Assembly (NCBI RefSeq): GCF_007992075.1
Contig: NZ_BJZO01000009.1
Location: 1 to 64,000, forward strand
Reading direction: 5' to 3'
DNA length: 64,000 nucleotides
Source: Pararhodospirillum oryzae
GTDB lineage: Bacteria > Pseudomonadota > Alphaproteobacteria > Rhodospirillales > Rhodospirillaceae
Under the pieces are notes generated by a model. The model had not been told where the DNA came from. It made no database searches and was given only the letters and a program-made list of their open reading frames with translations. Below are positions 26,659 through 38,019 of the stretch, piece by piece. Made by a program: the position numbers and the translations under genes. Every line of letters starts with the position of its first letter. The first letter of the stretch is position 1.

Positions 26659-27720
26659 ATGAGAATCGTCGTCGTCACCGATGCCTGGTTCCCCCAGGTC
26701 AATGGCGTGGTCAGAACCCTGGATACCTTGCGCGCGCGTCTGATCGCGCGCGGCCACGAGGTCGAGTTCATCACCCCGCAGTCGTTTCGCACCGTGCCGT
26801 GTCCGACCTACCCCGAGATCCGGCTGGCGCTGCGGCCCCGCCGTCACATGGCCCGGACCATTGAAACCTTTCAGCCGTGCGTGGTCCACATCGCCACCGA
26901 GGGCCCCCTGGGCCTGAGCGCCCGCGCCTACTGCGTGCGCCGGGGTATTCCGTTCACCACCGCCTTCCACACCAAGTTCCCGGAATACGTCAACGCCCGC
27001 CTGCGCGTGCCCGTGTCGTGGGGCTACGCCGTGCTGCGCTGGTTCCACAAGCCGTCCCGGGCGATCATGGTGGCGACCCAGGGCGTGGAGGACGAACTGC
27101 GCCGCTGGGGGTTTTCCGCCATCCGCCGCTGGACGCGCGGCGTGGATACCGACCTGTTCCGCCCCCGCCCCAAGGACAGCCTGGACGGCGTGATCCAGGG
27201 CCCGCGTCCGTGGTTCGTGTACGTGGGCCGGGTGGCGGTCGAAAAAAACATCGAGGCCTTTTTGTCGCTGGACCTGCCCGGCACCAAGATCGTGGTCGGT
27301 GGCGGCCCGCAACTGGAAGCCCTGCGCGCCCGCCATCCCAAGGTGGTGTTCGTGGGCGAAAAGCATGGGGACGACCTCGCCCGGCATTTCGCGGTGGGCG
27401 ACGTGTTCGTGTTTCCCAGCCGCACCGATACCTTTGGCCTGGTGCTGCTGGAGGCGCTGGCCTGCGGGTTGCCGGTGGCGGCCTATCCGGTGGCCGGGCC
27501 GCTCGATGTCATCGGCGACGCGCCCGTGGGCGTGCTCGACGAAGACCTGGGCGCCGCCGCCCTCAAGGCGCTGGACATGGACCCCGAGGCCTGCCGGGCC
27601 TTCGCCCTGGGCCGGTCGTGGGAAACCTCGGTCGATCAGTTCCTGTCCAATGTCTGCCCCTTCGAACCCGCCGATTTCTTCGGTCCCGAGCCGCCCGCTC
27701 CTCCGGCGCCTCCCGTGTAA
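26659..27720 (+). CDS. GT4-family glycosyltransferase
   Basis: The 353-residue protein has two Rossmann-like halves. The N terminus MRIVVVTDAWFPQVNGVVRT contains the acceptor-side glycine loop. The C-terminal donor site reads YVGRVAVEKNIEAFLSL, with FPSRTDTFGLVLLEALACG as the E-x7-E-type motif. Close relatives transfer a sugar to diacylglycerol or to phosphatidylinositol-type acceptors. A glycolipid product fits the neighbouring lipid kinase and LpxH-like genes but is an inference. The start is chosen because the family always begins with this MRI strand; the frame extends upstream without support. Confidence 0.85.
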   Translation: MRIVVVTDAWFPQVNGVVRTLDTLRARLIARGHEVEFITPQSFRTVPCPTYPEIRLALRPRRHMARTIETFQPCVVHIATEGPLGLSARAYCVRRGIPFTTAFHTKFPEYVNARLRVPVSWGYAVLRWFHKPSRAIMVATQGVEDELRRWGFSAIRRWTRGVDTDLFRPRPKDSLDGVIQGPRPWFVYVGRVAVEKNIEAFLSLDLPGTKIVVGGGPQLEALRARHPKVVFVGEKHGDDLARHFAVGDVFVFPSRTDTFGLVLLEALACGLPVAAYPVAGPLDVIGDAPVGVLDEDLGAAALKALDMDPEACRAFALGRSWETSVDQFLSNVCPFEPADFFGPEPPAPPAPPV

Positions 27721-27847
27721 GGCGGCCTCCGCGACTCCTCGGATTCGCGGCGGCGTCTCCTGGTCCCCAAGGCCGGGAGAACAGCGCGGAACCGGGGCGG
27801 ACCGGCCCGGAATACCCAATCCAGACGTAGCCTTTCGGTGATCGCGT

Positions 27848-27882
27848 CCGACGGCCGCTGACCCCTGGACAGCGGCCGTCGG
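27848..27882. terminator. 13-bp perfect hairpin between the glycosyltransferase gene and acnA
   Basis: The arms 27848-27860 and 27870-27882 pair perfectly around a 9-nt loop, with no T-run after them. It is the only clear signal in the 301 bp between the two genes. It could end the upstream operon or lie in the acnA leader. Confidence 0.45.
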
Positions 27883-28021
27883 GTGTGGTGTATATGCACC
27901 CACGCCCTGATCCCCTGGCGGGCCGGGACGTCATGGTGGCGCTCCATCCATGTCCAGCCAGAACCACCCTGCCGTCCCAGGCGGGATGTTTCGTGTTGCG
28001 ACGACAGCGAGGAGATCCCCC

Positions 28022-30694
<2,673 letters not shown>

Positions 30695-30724
30695 CCAATA
30701 ACGCGTTAACGGGTTTTCCTTCGG

Positions 30725-30757
30725 GCGCGGCTCCTTAAAGGGAGCCGCGCTTTTTTT
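30725..30757 (+). terminator. rho-independent terminator of acnA
   Basis: A perfect 10-bp stem GCGCGGCTCC/GGAGCCGCGC around a 6-nt loop is followed by seven T. It starts 30 nt after the stop. Confidence 0.92.
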
Positions 30758-30773
30758 CTTGGGGAGAGGTGAT

Positions 30774-31283
30774 GTGATCACTCTTTCGATCGTCGAAGTC
30801 AGCGAACGCGCCGCGTTCAAGAAACATCTTCAAGAGGCCTTCGCGGTGGCCGTCATTGAAACGTTCGGATCCCTGCCCGACGGCCCGATTCCCTCCGACG
30901 ACGACCTGGACCAGTCGTTCGCTTCCCCCGGTGCCGAGGCGCTCCATGTCCTTGACCAGGGCCGGAAGGTTGGCGGCGCCATTGTCACCATCAACCAGGA
31001 AACCCACCGCAACACGCTGGATCTGTTTTTCATCAAGCTGGGGGAGCATGGCCATGGGCTGGGCCTGAGGGCGTGGCAAGCGATCGAAAGGCGCTACCCC
31101 GACACGCGGGTTTGGGAAACGCACACCCCCTTGTTCGAGACGCGCAACATCCACTTTTACGTGAATAAATGCGGATTCAAGATTGTTGAGTTTTTCAACC
31201 CGCACCATCCAAACCCCCACGGCCCCGGGGGCGACGACCTGCCCGGCGAGGAGGCCGACTTTCGCTTCGAAAAGGTCATGTGA
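30774..31283 (+). CDS. GNAT family acetyltransferase
   Basis: The product has 169 residues. The centre reads VGGAIVTINQETHRNTLDLFFI (in two strands), and then GEHGHGLGLRAWQAIERRYP as the acetyl-CoA loop and helix. NIHFYVNKCGFKIVEFFNP is the typical last strand. The substrate is unknown. I chose the GTG at 30774, preceded by GGAG and GAGGT sites; a TTG at 30759 in the same frame has none. It starts only 17 nt after the acnA terminator. A triple-hairpin element follows its stop. Confidence 0.78.
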   Translation: MITLSIVEVSERAAFKKHLQEAFAVAVIETFGSLPDGPIPSDDDLDQSFASPGAEALHVLDQGRKVGGAIVTINQETHRNTLDLFFIKLGEHGHGLGLRAWQAIERRYPDTRVWETHTPLFETRNIHFYVNKCGFKIVEFFNPHHPNPHGPGGDDLPGEEADFRFEKVM

Positions 31284-31304
31284 CGCGTCATGGGGGGCGT
31301 GGAG

Positions 31305-31378
31305 AAGGGCTGGCGCCCTTTGGGGGCGAGGCCGCCCCCAAGCCCCCGCCCCGGGGAAGCGAGGCTTCCCCGGACCCC
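31305..31378 (+). repeat. triple-hairpin 3' element, copy C
   Basis: It begins 22 nt after the GNAT stop. Hairpin 1 is AAGGGC-tggc-GCCCTT (31305-31320), hairpin 2 is TGGGGGC-N6-GCCCCCA (31321-31340), and hairpin 3 is CCGGGGAAGC-gag-GCTTCCCCGG (31351-31373). It ends with ACCCC. Confidence 0.8.
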
Positions 31379-31457
31379 TGGGCAACAACGGGAAAGGCGT
31401 GGCGGGGCTTGTCGGGCCGGGGGCGGGTGGATACCCTGGCGGACTTTTGGGGAGCGG

Positions 31458-31475
31458 CGTTCGGGATCGCGAACG
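31458..31475. promoter_or_regulatory. inverted repeat upstream of the methyltransferase operon
   Basis: CGTTCG-N6-CGAACG lies 34 nt before the methyltransferase ATG. It is a possible operator for restriction-type control. No controller gene is seen, and clear promoter boxes are not visible. Confidence 0.3.
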
Positions 31476-31508
31476 AGGCCGCCCCCAGGTCGGAAGGGTG
31501 AGGGCCAC

Positions 31509-34286
31509 ATGAACGCCGTTGAAATTGAACAAGCCGTTTCCCTGCTGGCGGAACAACCCTTCGATGCCGAGGAGTTCCCGTTTGCCTTCCTGCGGGCGTT
31601 CGGAAACAAGGAAACAACAATCAAGCGGTTGCGCAAGGGCGATACCAATAAATCCGACCAAAACGGCGTTCTGCAAACCAATAACATTCATATCGCGGTT
31701 GCCCCCGCCGGTCAGGTAAAGGCAACCCTGGATGCCCTGCGCGGCAGCCCGGCCACCCAACGCCACAAGGCCCGCTTTATCCTCGCCACCGATGGCGAAA
31801 CCCTGGAAGCCGAGGACCTGGGCAGCGACGAGGCGCCCATTGTCTGCCCCTACGCGGAGTTCCCCAACCACTTCGGTTTTTTCCTGCCCCTGGCCGGGAT
31901 TTCCACGGTGCGGCAGATCCGCGAAAACGCCTTCGACATCCGGGCCACCAGCCGGTTGAACCGGTTGTATCTGGAGTTGCTGAAGGATAATCCGGACTGG
32001 GGAACGGCGGAACGGCGCCCGGAAATGAACCATTTCATGGCGCGCCTGATTTTCTGCTTTTTTGCCGAGGATACCGATATTTTCAACGGCACCGGGTTGT
32101 TCACGGCCACGGTCGAGCAGATGAGCGCCCGGGATTCATCGAACACGCACGAGGTGATCGGCGAAATCTTTCGTGCCATGAACACGGCCATTCCCAACCG
32201 GGCAACGGCCCGCCTGCCGCGCTGGGCCGATGTGTTCCCGTTCGTCAATGGCGGCCTGTTTTCCGGCTCCCTCGCCGTGCCCCGATTCAGCAAGATCGCG
32301 CGGTCGTACCTGCTGCATATCGGCAACCTGGACTGGACCCGCATCAACCCGGATATCTTTGGATCAATGATCCAGGCCGTGGCCGACGACGAGGAGCGCG
32401 GCCGGCTGGGCATGCATTACACCAGCGTGCCCAATATCCTGAAGGTCCTCAACCCGTTGTTCCTGGATGACCTGCGCGCGCGCCTGGAAGAGGCGGGAAC
32501 CAATGCTCGCATGCTGTTGAATCTGCGCAAGCGGCTGTCGAAAATCCGCGTTTTCGATCCCGCGTGTGGATCGGGAAATTTCCTGGTGATTGCCTACAAG
32601 GAAATGCGTGGCATCGAGGCGGAGATCAACCGGCGCCGAAGCGAAGGGGATCGGCGCACCGATATTCCCCTCACCAATTTTCGGGGCATCGAAATCCGCG
32701 ATTTTCCCGCCGAAATTGCCCGCCTCGCCCTGATCATCGCCGAGTATCAATGCGATGTTCTTTATCGCGGGCAAAAGGAAGCCTTGCAGGATTTCCTGCC
32801 GCTGGATGCCGAAAACTGGATCTTGTGCGGCAACGCCTTGCGCCTGGACTGGCTGTCCATCTGCCCCCCCTCCGGCGCCCGCGCCACCCCGCGCGGCACC
32901 GATTTGCTGGACCTCCCTTCCGACGCCCCCGACGTGGCTTTTGAAAACGAGGGTGGGGAAACCTATATTTGCGGGAATCCGCCTTATGTTGGGTCTACCT
33001 GGCAAGATGAACAGCAGAAATCAGATTTGGGTTATGTTTTTTCAGGTATTACAAAAAATTGGAAGTCTCTGGACTATGTGTCTGGGTGGTTTATGAAAGC
33101 GGCGGAATATGGTTCTATAACAAAAATATCAGCGGCATTCGTTGCTACAAATTCAATATGCCAAGGGCAGCAGGTATCTTTTCTTTGGCCTCTTATATTG
33201 GAATTGGGGCAGGAAATTATATTTGCGTATAAAAATTTTAAGTGGTCAAATCTAGCTAGCAATAAAGCCGGGGTGACTGTCGTTGTTGTTGGTATTTCAA
33301 GTTATTCAACCCACATTAAAAAGATTTATTGTGTATCGGAAAGTGGATCTATTGTGGAAAAAAATGCCTGCAATATAAATCCGTATTTGGTTGATGCCCC
33401 TAATGTTATTATAAAAAAAGAGATGCAACCTAAAAATGATGTTAGTGCAATGGATTTCGGTAACAAGGCGGACGATGGAGGGCATTTAACAATTGTCCCT
33501 AATCAATTAAATGCAATGGGATTGACTGAATACTATCGAAAAAAATTTATAAAGCGGTTTTTTGGATCCAAAGAATTTATTAATGGTGAGATACGTTATT
33601 GTATCTGGATTAGTGACGATGATCTTTCTGAGGCTGAATCAAATTATTGCATCAAAATGCAGGTGGATAAGGTGAGAAATGCTCGTCTTGCTAGTAAAGA
33701 TGCCTATGCACGCAGTCTTGCTTCGCGTCCTCACCAATTTAAAACGCCACGTCTTGCAAAAAAAAGCGTTATTGTTACTCCTCGCGTAAGCTCTGAAGAA
33801 AGGCCTTATCTGCCTGTAGGATTAATGGATAGCAACGGAGTTGTTGGAGATAGAAATTTCGCCCTCTACGACGCCCCCCTTTGGAACATGGCGTTGATCG
33901 CCTCTCGTTTGCATTGGGTGTGGGTGGGGACGGTGTGCGTGCGGTTGAGAACGGATTTTTCCTATTCCAATACCCTGGGATGGAACACCTTTCCCGTACC
34001 GCCCCTGACCGAGAACCAGAAGGCCGCGCTGACCCGGTGTGCCGAGGATATTTTGCTGGCGCGCGAGGCGCACTTTCCGGCCACCATCGCCGATTTGTAT
34101 GATCCCGACACCATGCCGGAAAACCTGCGCGCGGCCCATGATCGCAACGACGAGGTGTTGGAGCGTATTTATATCGGGCGGCGTTTTCGCAACGATACCG
34201 AGCGGCTGGAAAAGCTGTTCGAGATGTATAGCAAAAAGGTGGCCCCCCAGGGGAGCCGCAAGGGCAAGACAGGGGGGCGTTCATGA
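31509..34286 (+). CDS. MmeI-like class I SAM-dependent DNA adenine methyltransferase
   Basis: The 925-residue protein follows the MmeI domain order. The N-terminal MmeI_N region (1-130) is followed by a helical spacer. The methyltransferase core has GMHYTSVPN (301-309), motif I DPACGSGNF (350-358) and motif IV NPPY (490-493, adenine-N6 type). A target-recognition domain (about 494-785) and a C-terminal helical domain follow. In the N-terminal region the usual D...ExK nuclease residues seem absent: the strand expected to hold them reads NNIHIAVAPAGQV. The recognition-domain segment is strikingly AT-rich (roughly one-third G+C in the lines I counted), whereas both ends are GC-rich. The stop overlaps the helicase ATG (ATGA). 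Confidence 0.88.
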   Translation: MNAVEIEQAVSLLAEQPFDAEEFPFAFLRAFGNKETTIKRLRKGDTNKSDQNGVLQTNNIHIAVAPAGQVKATLDALRGSPATQRHKARFILATDGETLEAEDLGSDEAPIVCPYAEFPNHFGFFLPLAGISTVRQIRENAFDIRATSRLNRLYLELLKDNPDWGTAERRPEMNHFMARLIFCFFAEDTDIFNGTGLFTATVEQMSARDSSNTHEVIGEIFRAMNTAIPNRATARLPRWADVFPFVNGGLFSGSLAVPRFSKIARSYLLHIGNLDWTRINPDIFGSMIQAVADDEERGRLGMHYTSVPNILKVLNPLFLDDLRARLEEAGTNARMLLNLRKRLSKIRVFDPACGSGNFLVIAYKEMRGIEAEINRRRSEGDRRTDIPLTNFRGIEIRDFPAEIARLALIIAEYQCDVLYRGQKEALQDFLPLDAENWILCGNALRLDWLSICPPSGARATPRGTDLLDLPSDAPDVAFENEGGETYICGNPPYVGSTWQDEQQKSDLGYVFSGITKNWKSLDYVSGWFMKAAEYGSITKISAAFVATNSICQGQQVSFLWPLILELGQEIIFAYKNFKWSNLASNKAGVTVVVVGISSYSTHIKKIYCVSESGSIVEKNACNINPYLVDAPNVIIKKEMQPKNDVSAMDFGNKADDGGHLTIVPNQLNAMGLTEYYRKKFIKRFFGSKEFINGEIRYCIWISDDDLSEAESNYCIKMQVDKVRNARLASKDAYARSLASRPHQFKTPRLAKKSVIVTPRVSSEERPYLPVGLMDSNGVVGDRNFALYDAPLWNMALIASRLHWVWVGTVCVRLRTDFSYSNTLGWNTFPVPPLTENQKAALTRCAEDILLAREAHFPATIADLYDPDTMPENLRAAHDRNDEVLERIYIGRRFRNDTERLEKLFEMYSKKVAPQGSRKGKTGGRS

Positions 34287-36346
34287 GCGGTGGCAGCCAG
34301 TCCGTTCCGTCCGTTTCGGTTTCGTATACCCGCACCGGACGCTCCACCCGGGCCAACGAATGGGGCATGCGCCCGATGCAAGAGCGCGCCTACGAAAAAC
34401 GGGGCGAGCCCTATTTGTTGATCAAATCGCCCCCGGCATCGGGCAAAAGCCGGGCCTTGATGTTCATCGCCCTGGACAAGCTCAACAATCAGGGATTGAA
34501 GCAGGCGGTGATCGTGGTGCCGGAAAAATCCATCGGTGCCAGCTTCAACGACGAACCCCTGACCCGGTTTGGTTTCTGGGCCGATTGGACCGTGGCGCCG
34601 CGCTGGAACCTGTGCAATGCGCCCGGGGGCGAGGGCGGCAAGATTCGCGCCCTGGGGACGTTCCTGGAAAGCACCGACCGGATTGTGGTGTGCACCCATG
34701 CCACCTTCCGCTTCGCCGTGGATCAGTTCGGCGTGGCGGCCTTTGATGACCGGCTGATCGCCATCGACGAATTCCACCACGTTTCGGCCAATCCGGACAA
34801 CAAGCTGGGCGTGCACCTGGGCCAGTTCATGGCCCGCGATCGCGTGCACATCGTGGCCATGACCGGATCGTATTTTCGCGGCGATGCCGAGGCGGTGCTG
34901 GCCCCCCAGGACGAAGCCCGATTCGATACCGTGACCTATACCTATTACGAACAATTGAACGGGTATCAGTATCTGAAACACCTCGATATCGGCTATTTCT
35001 TTTATACGGGATCGTATACCGAGGATATTCTTCGGGTTTTGAACCCGGCCGAAAAAACCATCGTCCATATTCCCAGCGTCAACTCGCGCGAAAGCACCGG
35101 GCAGAAAATCAAGGAAGTGGAACACCTGATCGAGGCCCTGGGCGAATGGCAAGGCACCGATCCCACCTCTGGGTTCCTGCGCATCAAAACCCCCGACGGG
35201 AGGATCTTGCGCGTTGCCGACCTGGTGGACGATGATCCCCCCTCCAAGCGCGAGCGGGTGATGGCGGCCCTGCGCGATCCGGCCCACAAGAACAACCGCG
35301 ACCACGTGGACCTGATCATCGCCCTGGGCATGGCCAAGGAAGGGTTCGACTGGATTTGGTGCGAACACGCCCTGACAGTGGGCTACCGTGCCAGCCTGAC
35401 CGAAATCGTGCAAATCATCGGCCGCGCCACCCGCGACGCGCCGGGCAAGACCCGGGCCCGTTTCACCAACCTGATCGCCGAACCCGACGCTTCCGGGCAA
35501 ACCGTGGCCGAGGCGGTCAACGATACCTTGAAGGCCATCGCCGCCAGCTTGTTGATGGAACAGGTTCTGACGCCCCGCTTCGAGTTTAGGCCCAAGAACC
35601 CGGCCGGCGCGCCCACCCCCGGCTTCGACTACGGCGAGGCTGGATACGACCCTTCGCGCTGTAACGTGGGTTTTAACGAGGACCAGGGCGTTTTCGAAAT
35701 CGAGATCAAGGGACTGGCCGAGCCCACAAGCGACGAGGGCCGGCGCATCTGCCAGCAGGACCTGAACGAAGTCGTGGCCGCCTTCGTGCAAGACAAAACC
35801 ACGATCGAACGCGGGCTGTTTGATTCCGAACTGGTGCCCGAGGAATTGACCCAGGTCCGCCTGGGCAAGATCATCAAGGACAAATACCCCGACCTGGACG
35901 CCGCCGACCAGGAAGCCGTGCGCCAACACGCCATCGCCGCCCTGACCTTGACCCAAAAAGCCAAGGAAACCGCCCAGGGCGCAGGAGAGGGCCCCGAGGA
36001 GCAGGGCCCCAACATCGCCTTCGTGCTGGGCGTGCGCCGGTTTGTCACCGACGTGCGGGACCTGGATATCGATCTGATCGACCGTATCAACCCCTTCGGG
36101 GAGGCCTACGCCATCCTGGCCAAGGCCATGGACGAGGAAAGTCTGAAACAGGTCAAGGCGATGATCGAGGCCAAGCGCGTGGCCTTGTCGATGGAAGAAG
36201 CCCGCGCCCTGGCCACCCGGGCCCTGGCTTTCAAGAAGGAGCGCGGCCGCTTGCCGTCGATCACCGCGCCCGACCCCTGGGAAAAACGCATGGCCGAGGG
36301 CGTGGCGTTTCTTGCAAGGATGAAAGCGGAGGCGGCGCGTGGCTGA
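34283..36346 (+). CDS. DEAD/DEAH-box SF2 helicase of the methyltransferase operon
   Basis: The 687-residue protein has an SF2 core. Motif I is SPPASGKS (near residue 50), motif II DEFHH, motif III MTGSYF, and the C-terminal helicase lobe has ALGMAKEGFDWIWC and motif VI QIIGRATR. No nuclease domain is evident, and the last 250 residues are helical and unfamiliar. It begins inside the methyltransferase stop (4-bp overlap) and overlaps the nuclease gene by 8 bp, so all three are translationally coupled. It is likely a translocase that couples target recognition to cleavage, as the motor subunits do in type I and III restriction systems. Confidence 0.87.
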   Translation: MSGGSQSVPSVSVSYTRTGRSTRANEWGMRPMQERAYEKRGEPYLLIKSPPASGKSRALMFIALDKLNNQGLKQAVIVVPEKSIGASFNDEPLTRFGFWADWTVAPRWNLCNAPGGEGGKIRALGTFLESTDRIVVCTHATFRFAVDQFGVAAFDDRLIAIDEFHHVSANPDNKLGVHLGQFMARDRVHIVAMTGSYFRGDAEAVLAPQDEARFDTVTYTYYEQLNGYQYLKHLDIGYFFYTGSYTEDILRVLNPAEKTIVHIPSVNSRESTGQKIKEVEHLIEALGEWQGTDPTSGFLRIKTPDGRILRVADLVDDDPPSKRERVMAALRDPAHKNNRDHVDLIIALGMAKEGFDWIWCEHALTVGYRASLTEIVQIIGRATRDAPGKTRARFTNLIAEPDASGQTVAEAVNDTLKAIAASLLMEQVLTPRFEFRPKNPAGAPTPGFDYGEAGYDPSRCNVGFNEDQGVFEIEIKGLAEPTSDEGRRICQQDLNEVVAAFVQDKTTIERGLFDSELVPEELTQVRLGKIIKDKYPDLDAADQEAVRQHAIAALTLTQKAKETAQGAGEGPEEQGPNIAFVLGVRRFVTDVRDLDIDLIDRINPFGEAYAILAKAMDEESLKQVKAMIEAKRVALSMEEARALATRALAFKKERGRLPSITAPDPWEKRMAEGVAFLARMKAEAARG

Positions 36347-37535
36347 CTTCACCGACGAGGACGACGCCCTTCTTGATGCCTTGGGCGTCGAGGTTGAAAC
36401 CAAGGCAGACAGCGCCCGTACCCCGCGCGAGGAACGGATCATCGCGGGGTTCGAGGATATCCAGCGCTTTGTTCAGGAAAAAGGCCACGCGCCCCGCCAC
36501 GGCGAGGACCGCGATATCTTCGAACGCCTGTACGCCGTGCGCCTGGACCGGCTGCGGGCGCTTGAGGAATGTCGAACCCTGCTGGCGCCCCTGGATCATC
36601 AGGGCCTGTTGTCGGCCGAAACAACCGAAGCCGCCCCCGATCTCCTGGACAACGACGCCTTGCTGGCCCAGCTGGGGATTGAAGACCGCGCCGCGTCGCC
36701 TCTCACCCAGTTGCGCCATGTGCGCTCCGCCGCCGAACGTCGCGTCGCCGAGGAAATCGCCGCCCGCGAGCCATGCCACGACTTCGCGCGCTTTAAGCCT
36801 TTGTTCGAGGCGATGAAGCGCGATTTGGACGAAGGAGAGCGCGTCTCGCGGGCCATCCGCAAGGACGCCGGGTTCCTGAAAACTGATATCCGTAAAGGTG
36901 AGTTTTTCATCCTGGGCGGACAAATCTTGTACGTGGCCGAAAAGGGCGAGCCGATCAAGGCCCCCAACGGGGAAATGGATGCCCGCCTGCGCGTGGTCTA
37001 TGACAACGGCACCGAAAGCAACCTGCTGCTCCGCTCCCTTCAGCGGGCCTTGTACAAGGATAAAGCCAGCCGGCGGATCACCGAACCGCTGCCCGGCCCC
37101 CTTTTCGCCGAAACTTACGACTCCGACGATTCGGCGAGTGGGACCATCTATGTCGTGCGCAGCCTGTCCGATCACCCCGGCGTGGCCGCGCATCGGGACG
37201 TGTTGCACAAAATCGGCGTGACCGGCGGCGCCGTGGAACGCCGGATCGCCAATGCGCGCCTGGATCCCACCTTCCTGATGGCCGATGTCGAGGTTGTCGC
37301 AACCTACGAATTGTTCAACATCAACCGGGTTCGGTTGGAAAACGTGATCCACCGGGTGTTCGGTTCCGCCCGCCTGGAGGTTGAAATCAAGGACCGCTTC
37401 GGAAAGCCAGTAGTCCCTCGCGAATGGTTTATCGTCCCGCTTCCGGTGATCGACGAGGCGATCGGCAAGATTCGCGATGGGAGCATTGTCAGCTGTGTCT
37501 ATGACCCCAAGGAAGCCCGTCTCGTACCCGCGTAA
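36339..37535 (+). CDS. GIY-YIG nuclease family protein (T5orf172/MUG113 type)
   Basis: The protein has 398 residues. The N-terminal two-thirds is helical with a small beta region (GGQILYVAEKGEPI), probably for partner or DNA binding. A GIY-YIG domain follows (about 268-390): IYVVRS supplies the first motif and HKIGVTGG the second. The catalytic Arg lies in AVERRIANAR, and the metal Glu in RLENVIHRVFG. The GTG start is supported by GGAGG 6 nt upstream and by an 8-bp overlap with the helicase. It is the only intact nuclease in the operon and the likely effector. Confidence 0.84.
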   Translation: MADFTDEDDALLDALGVEVETKADSARTPREERIIAGFEDIQRFVQEKGHAPRHGEDRDIFERLYAVRLDRLRALEECRTLLAPLDHQGLLSAETTEAAPDLLDNDALLAQLGIEDRAASPLTQLRHVRSAAERRVAEEIAAREPCHDFARFKPLFEAMKRDLDEGERVSRAIRKDAGFLKTDIRKGEFFILGGQILYVAEKGEPIKAPNGEMDARLRVVYDNGTESNLLLRSLQRALYKDKASRRITEPLPGPLFAETYDSDDSASGTIYVVRSLSDHPGVAAHRDVLHKIGVTGGAVERRIANARLDPTFLMADVEVVATYELFNINRVRLENVIHRVFGSARLEVEIKDRFGKPVVPREWFIVPLPVIDEAIGKIRDGSIVSCVYDPKEARLVPA

Positions 37536-37536
37536 G

Positions 37537-37590
37537 GGGCTACGAGCCCTGCGAGGGCCAGCGGGGAGCGGGGCGGAGCCCCGCAGCCTT
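37537..37590 (+). repeat. possible further multi-hairpin 3' element (copy G)
   Basis: It starts directly after the GIY-YIG stop with GGGCT-acg-AGCCC (37537-37549) and ends with GCGGGGC-gga-GCCCCGC (37568-37584). It resembles the triple-hairpin family but lacks a clear middle hairpin and sits between convergent genes, so the orientation is uncertain. Confidence 0.4.
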
Positions 37591-37614
37591 GGGCCTTGTC
37601 GTGCCTCCGGCCCC

Positions 37615-37965
37615 TTACGCCGCGTTCACGGTAAAACTTTCGCCGCAGCCGCAGCGGGCGGTTTCGTTGGGGTTGTGGAAGACGAACGACGACGACAAGG
37701 TGTCGGCCTTGAAGTCCATGGTGGCGCCGATCAGGAACATCACCGCGCCGGCTTCCACGAACACCGTTACCCCGTCCTGGGTGACGGTTTCTTCCAGGGC
37801 GCGCGGGCCGTCCTCGGCGAAGTCCACCTTGTAGGACAGGCCCGAGCAGCCCTTGCGGGTGATGCCCACCCGCACGCCCACCACCGGGGTTTCGGCCTGG
37901 CTCATCAAGGTGGTGATCCGCTCGACGGCGGCGGGGGTCAGCGTCAGAAGGGGCGGCAGGCTCAT
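37615..37965 (-). CDS. sufA: SufA/IscA-type iron-sulfur carrier
   Basis: The 116-residue A-type carrier has the three conserved cysteines C40 (RKGCSGLSY), C105 and C107 (RCGCGESF). It accepts clusters from the SufBCD scaffold and hands them to target enzymes. It is the last gene of the minus-strand SUF operon. GAGGAG lies about 8 nt before its ATG. It converges with the GIY-YIG gene; the spacer holds only the hairpins described. Confidence 0.92.
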   Translation of the reverse strand: MSLPPLLTLTPAAVERITTLMSQAETPVVGVRVGITRKGCSGLSYKVDFAEDGPRALEETVTQDGVTVFVEAGAVMFLIGATMDFKADTLSSSFVFHNPNETARCGCGESFTVNAA

Positions 37966-38019
37966 GCGGACTCTCCTCGTGGCGGAAAAACGCAGGCGTC
38001 GGGCCGCGCCCTCGCGGGA

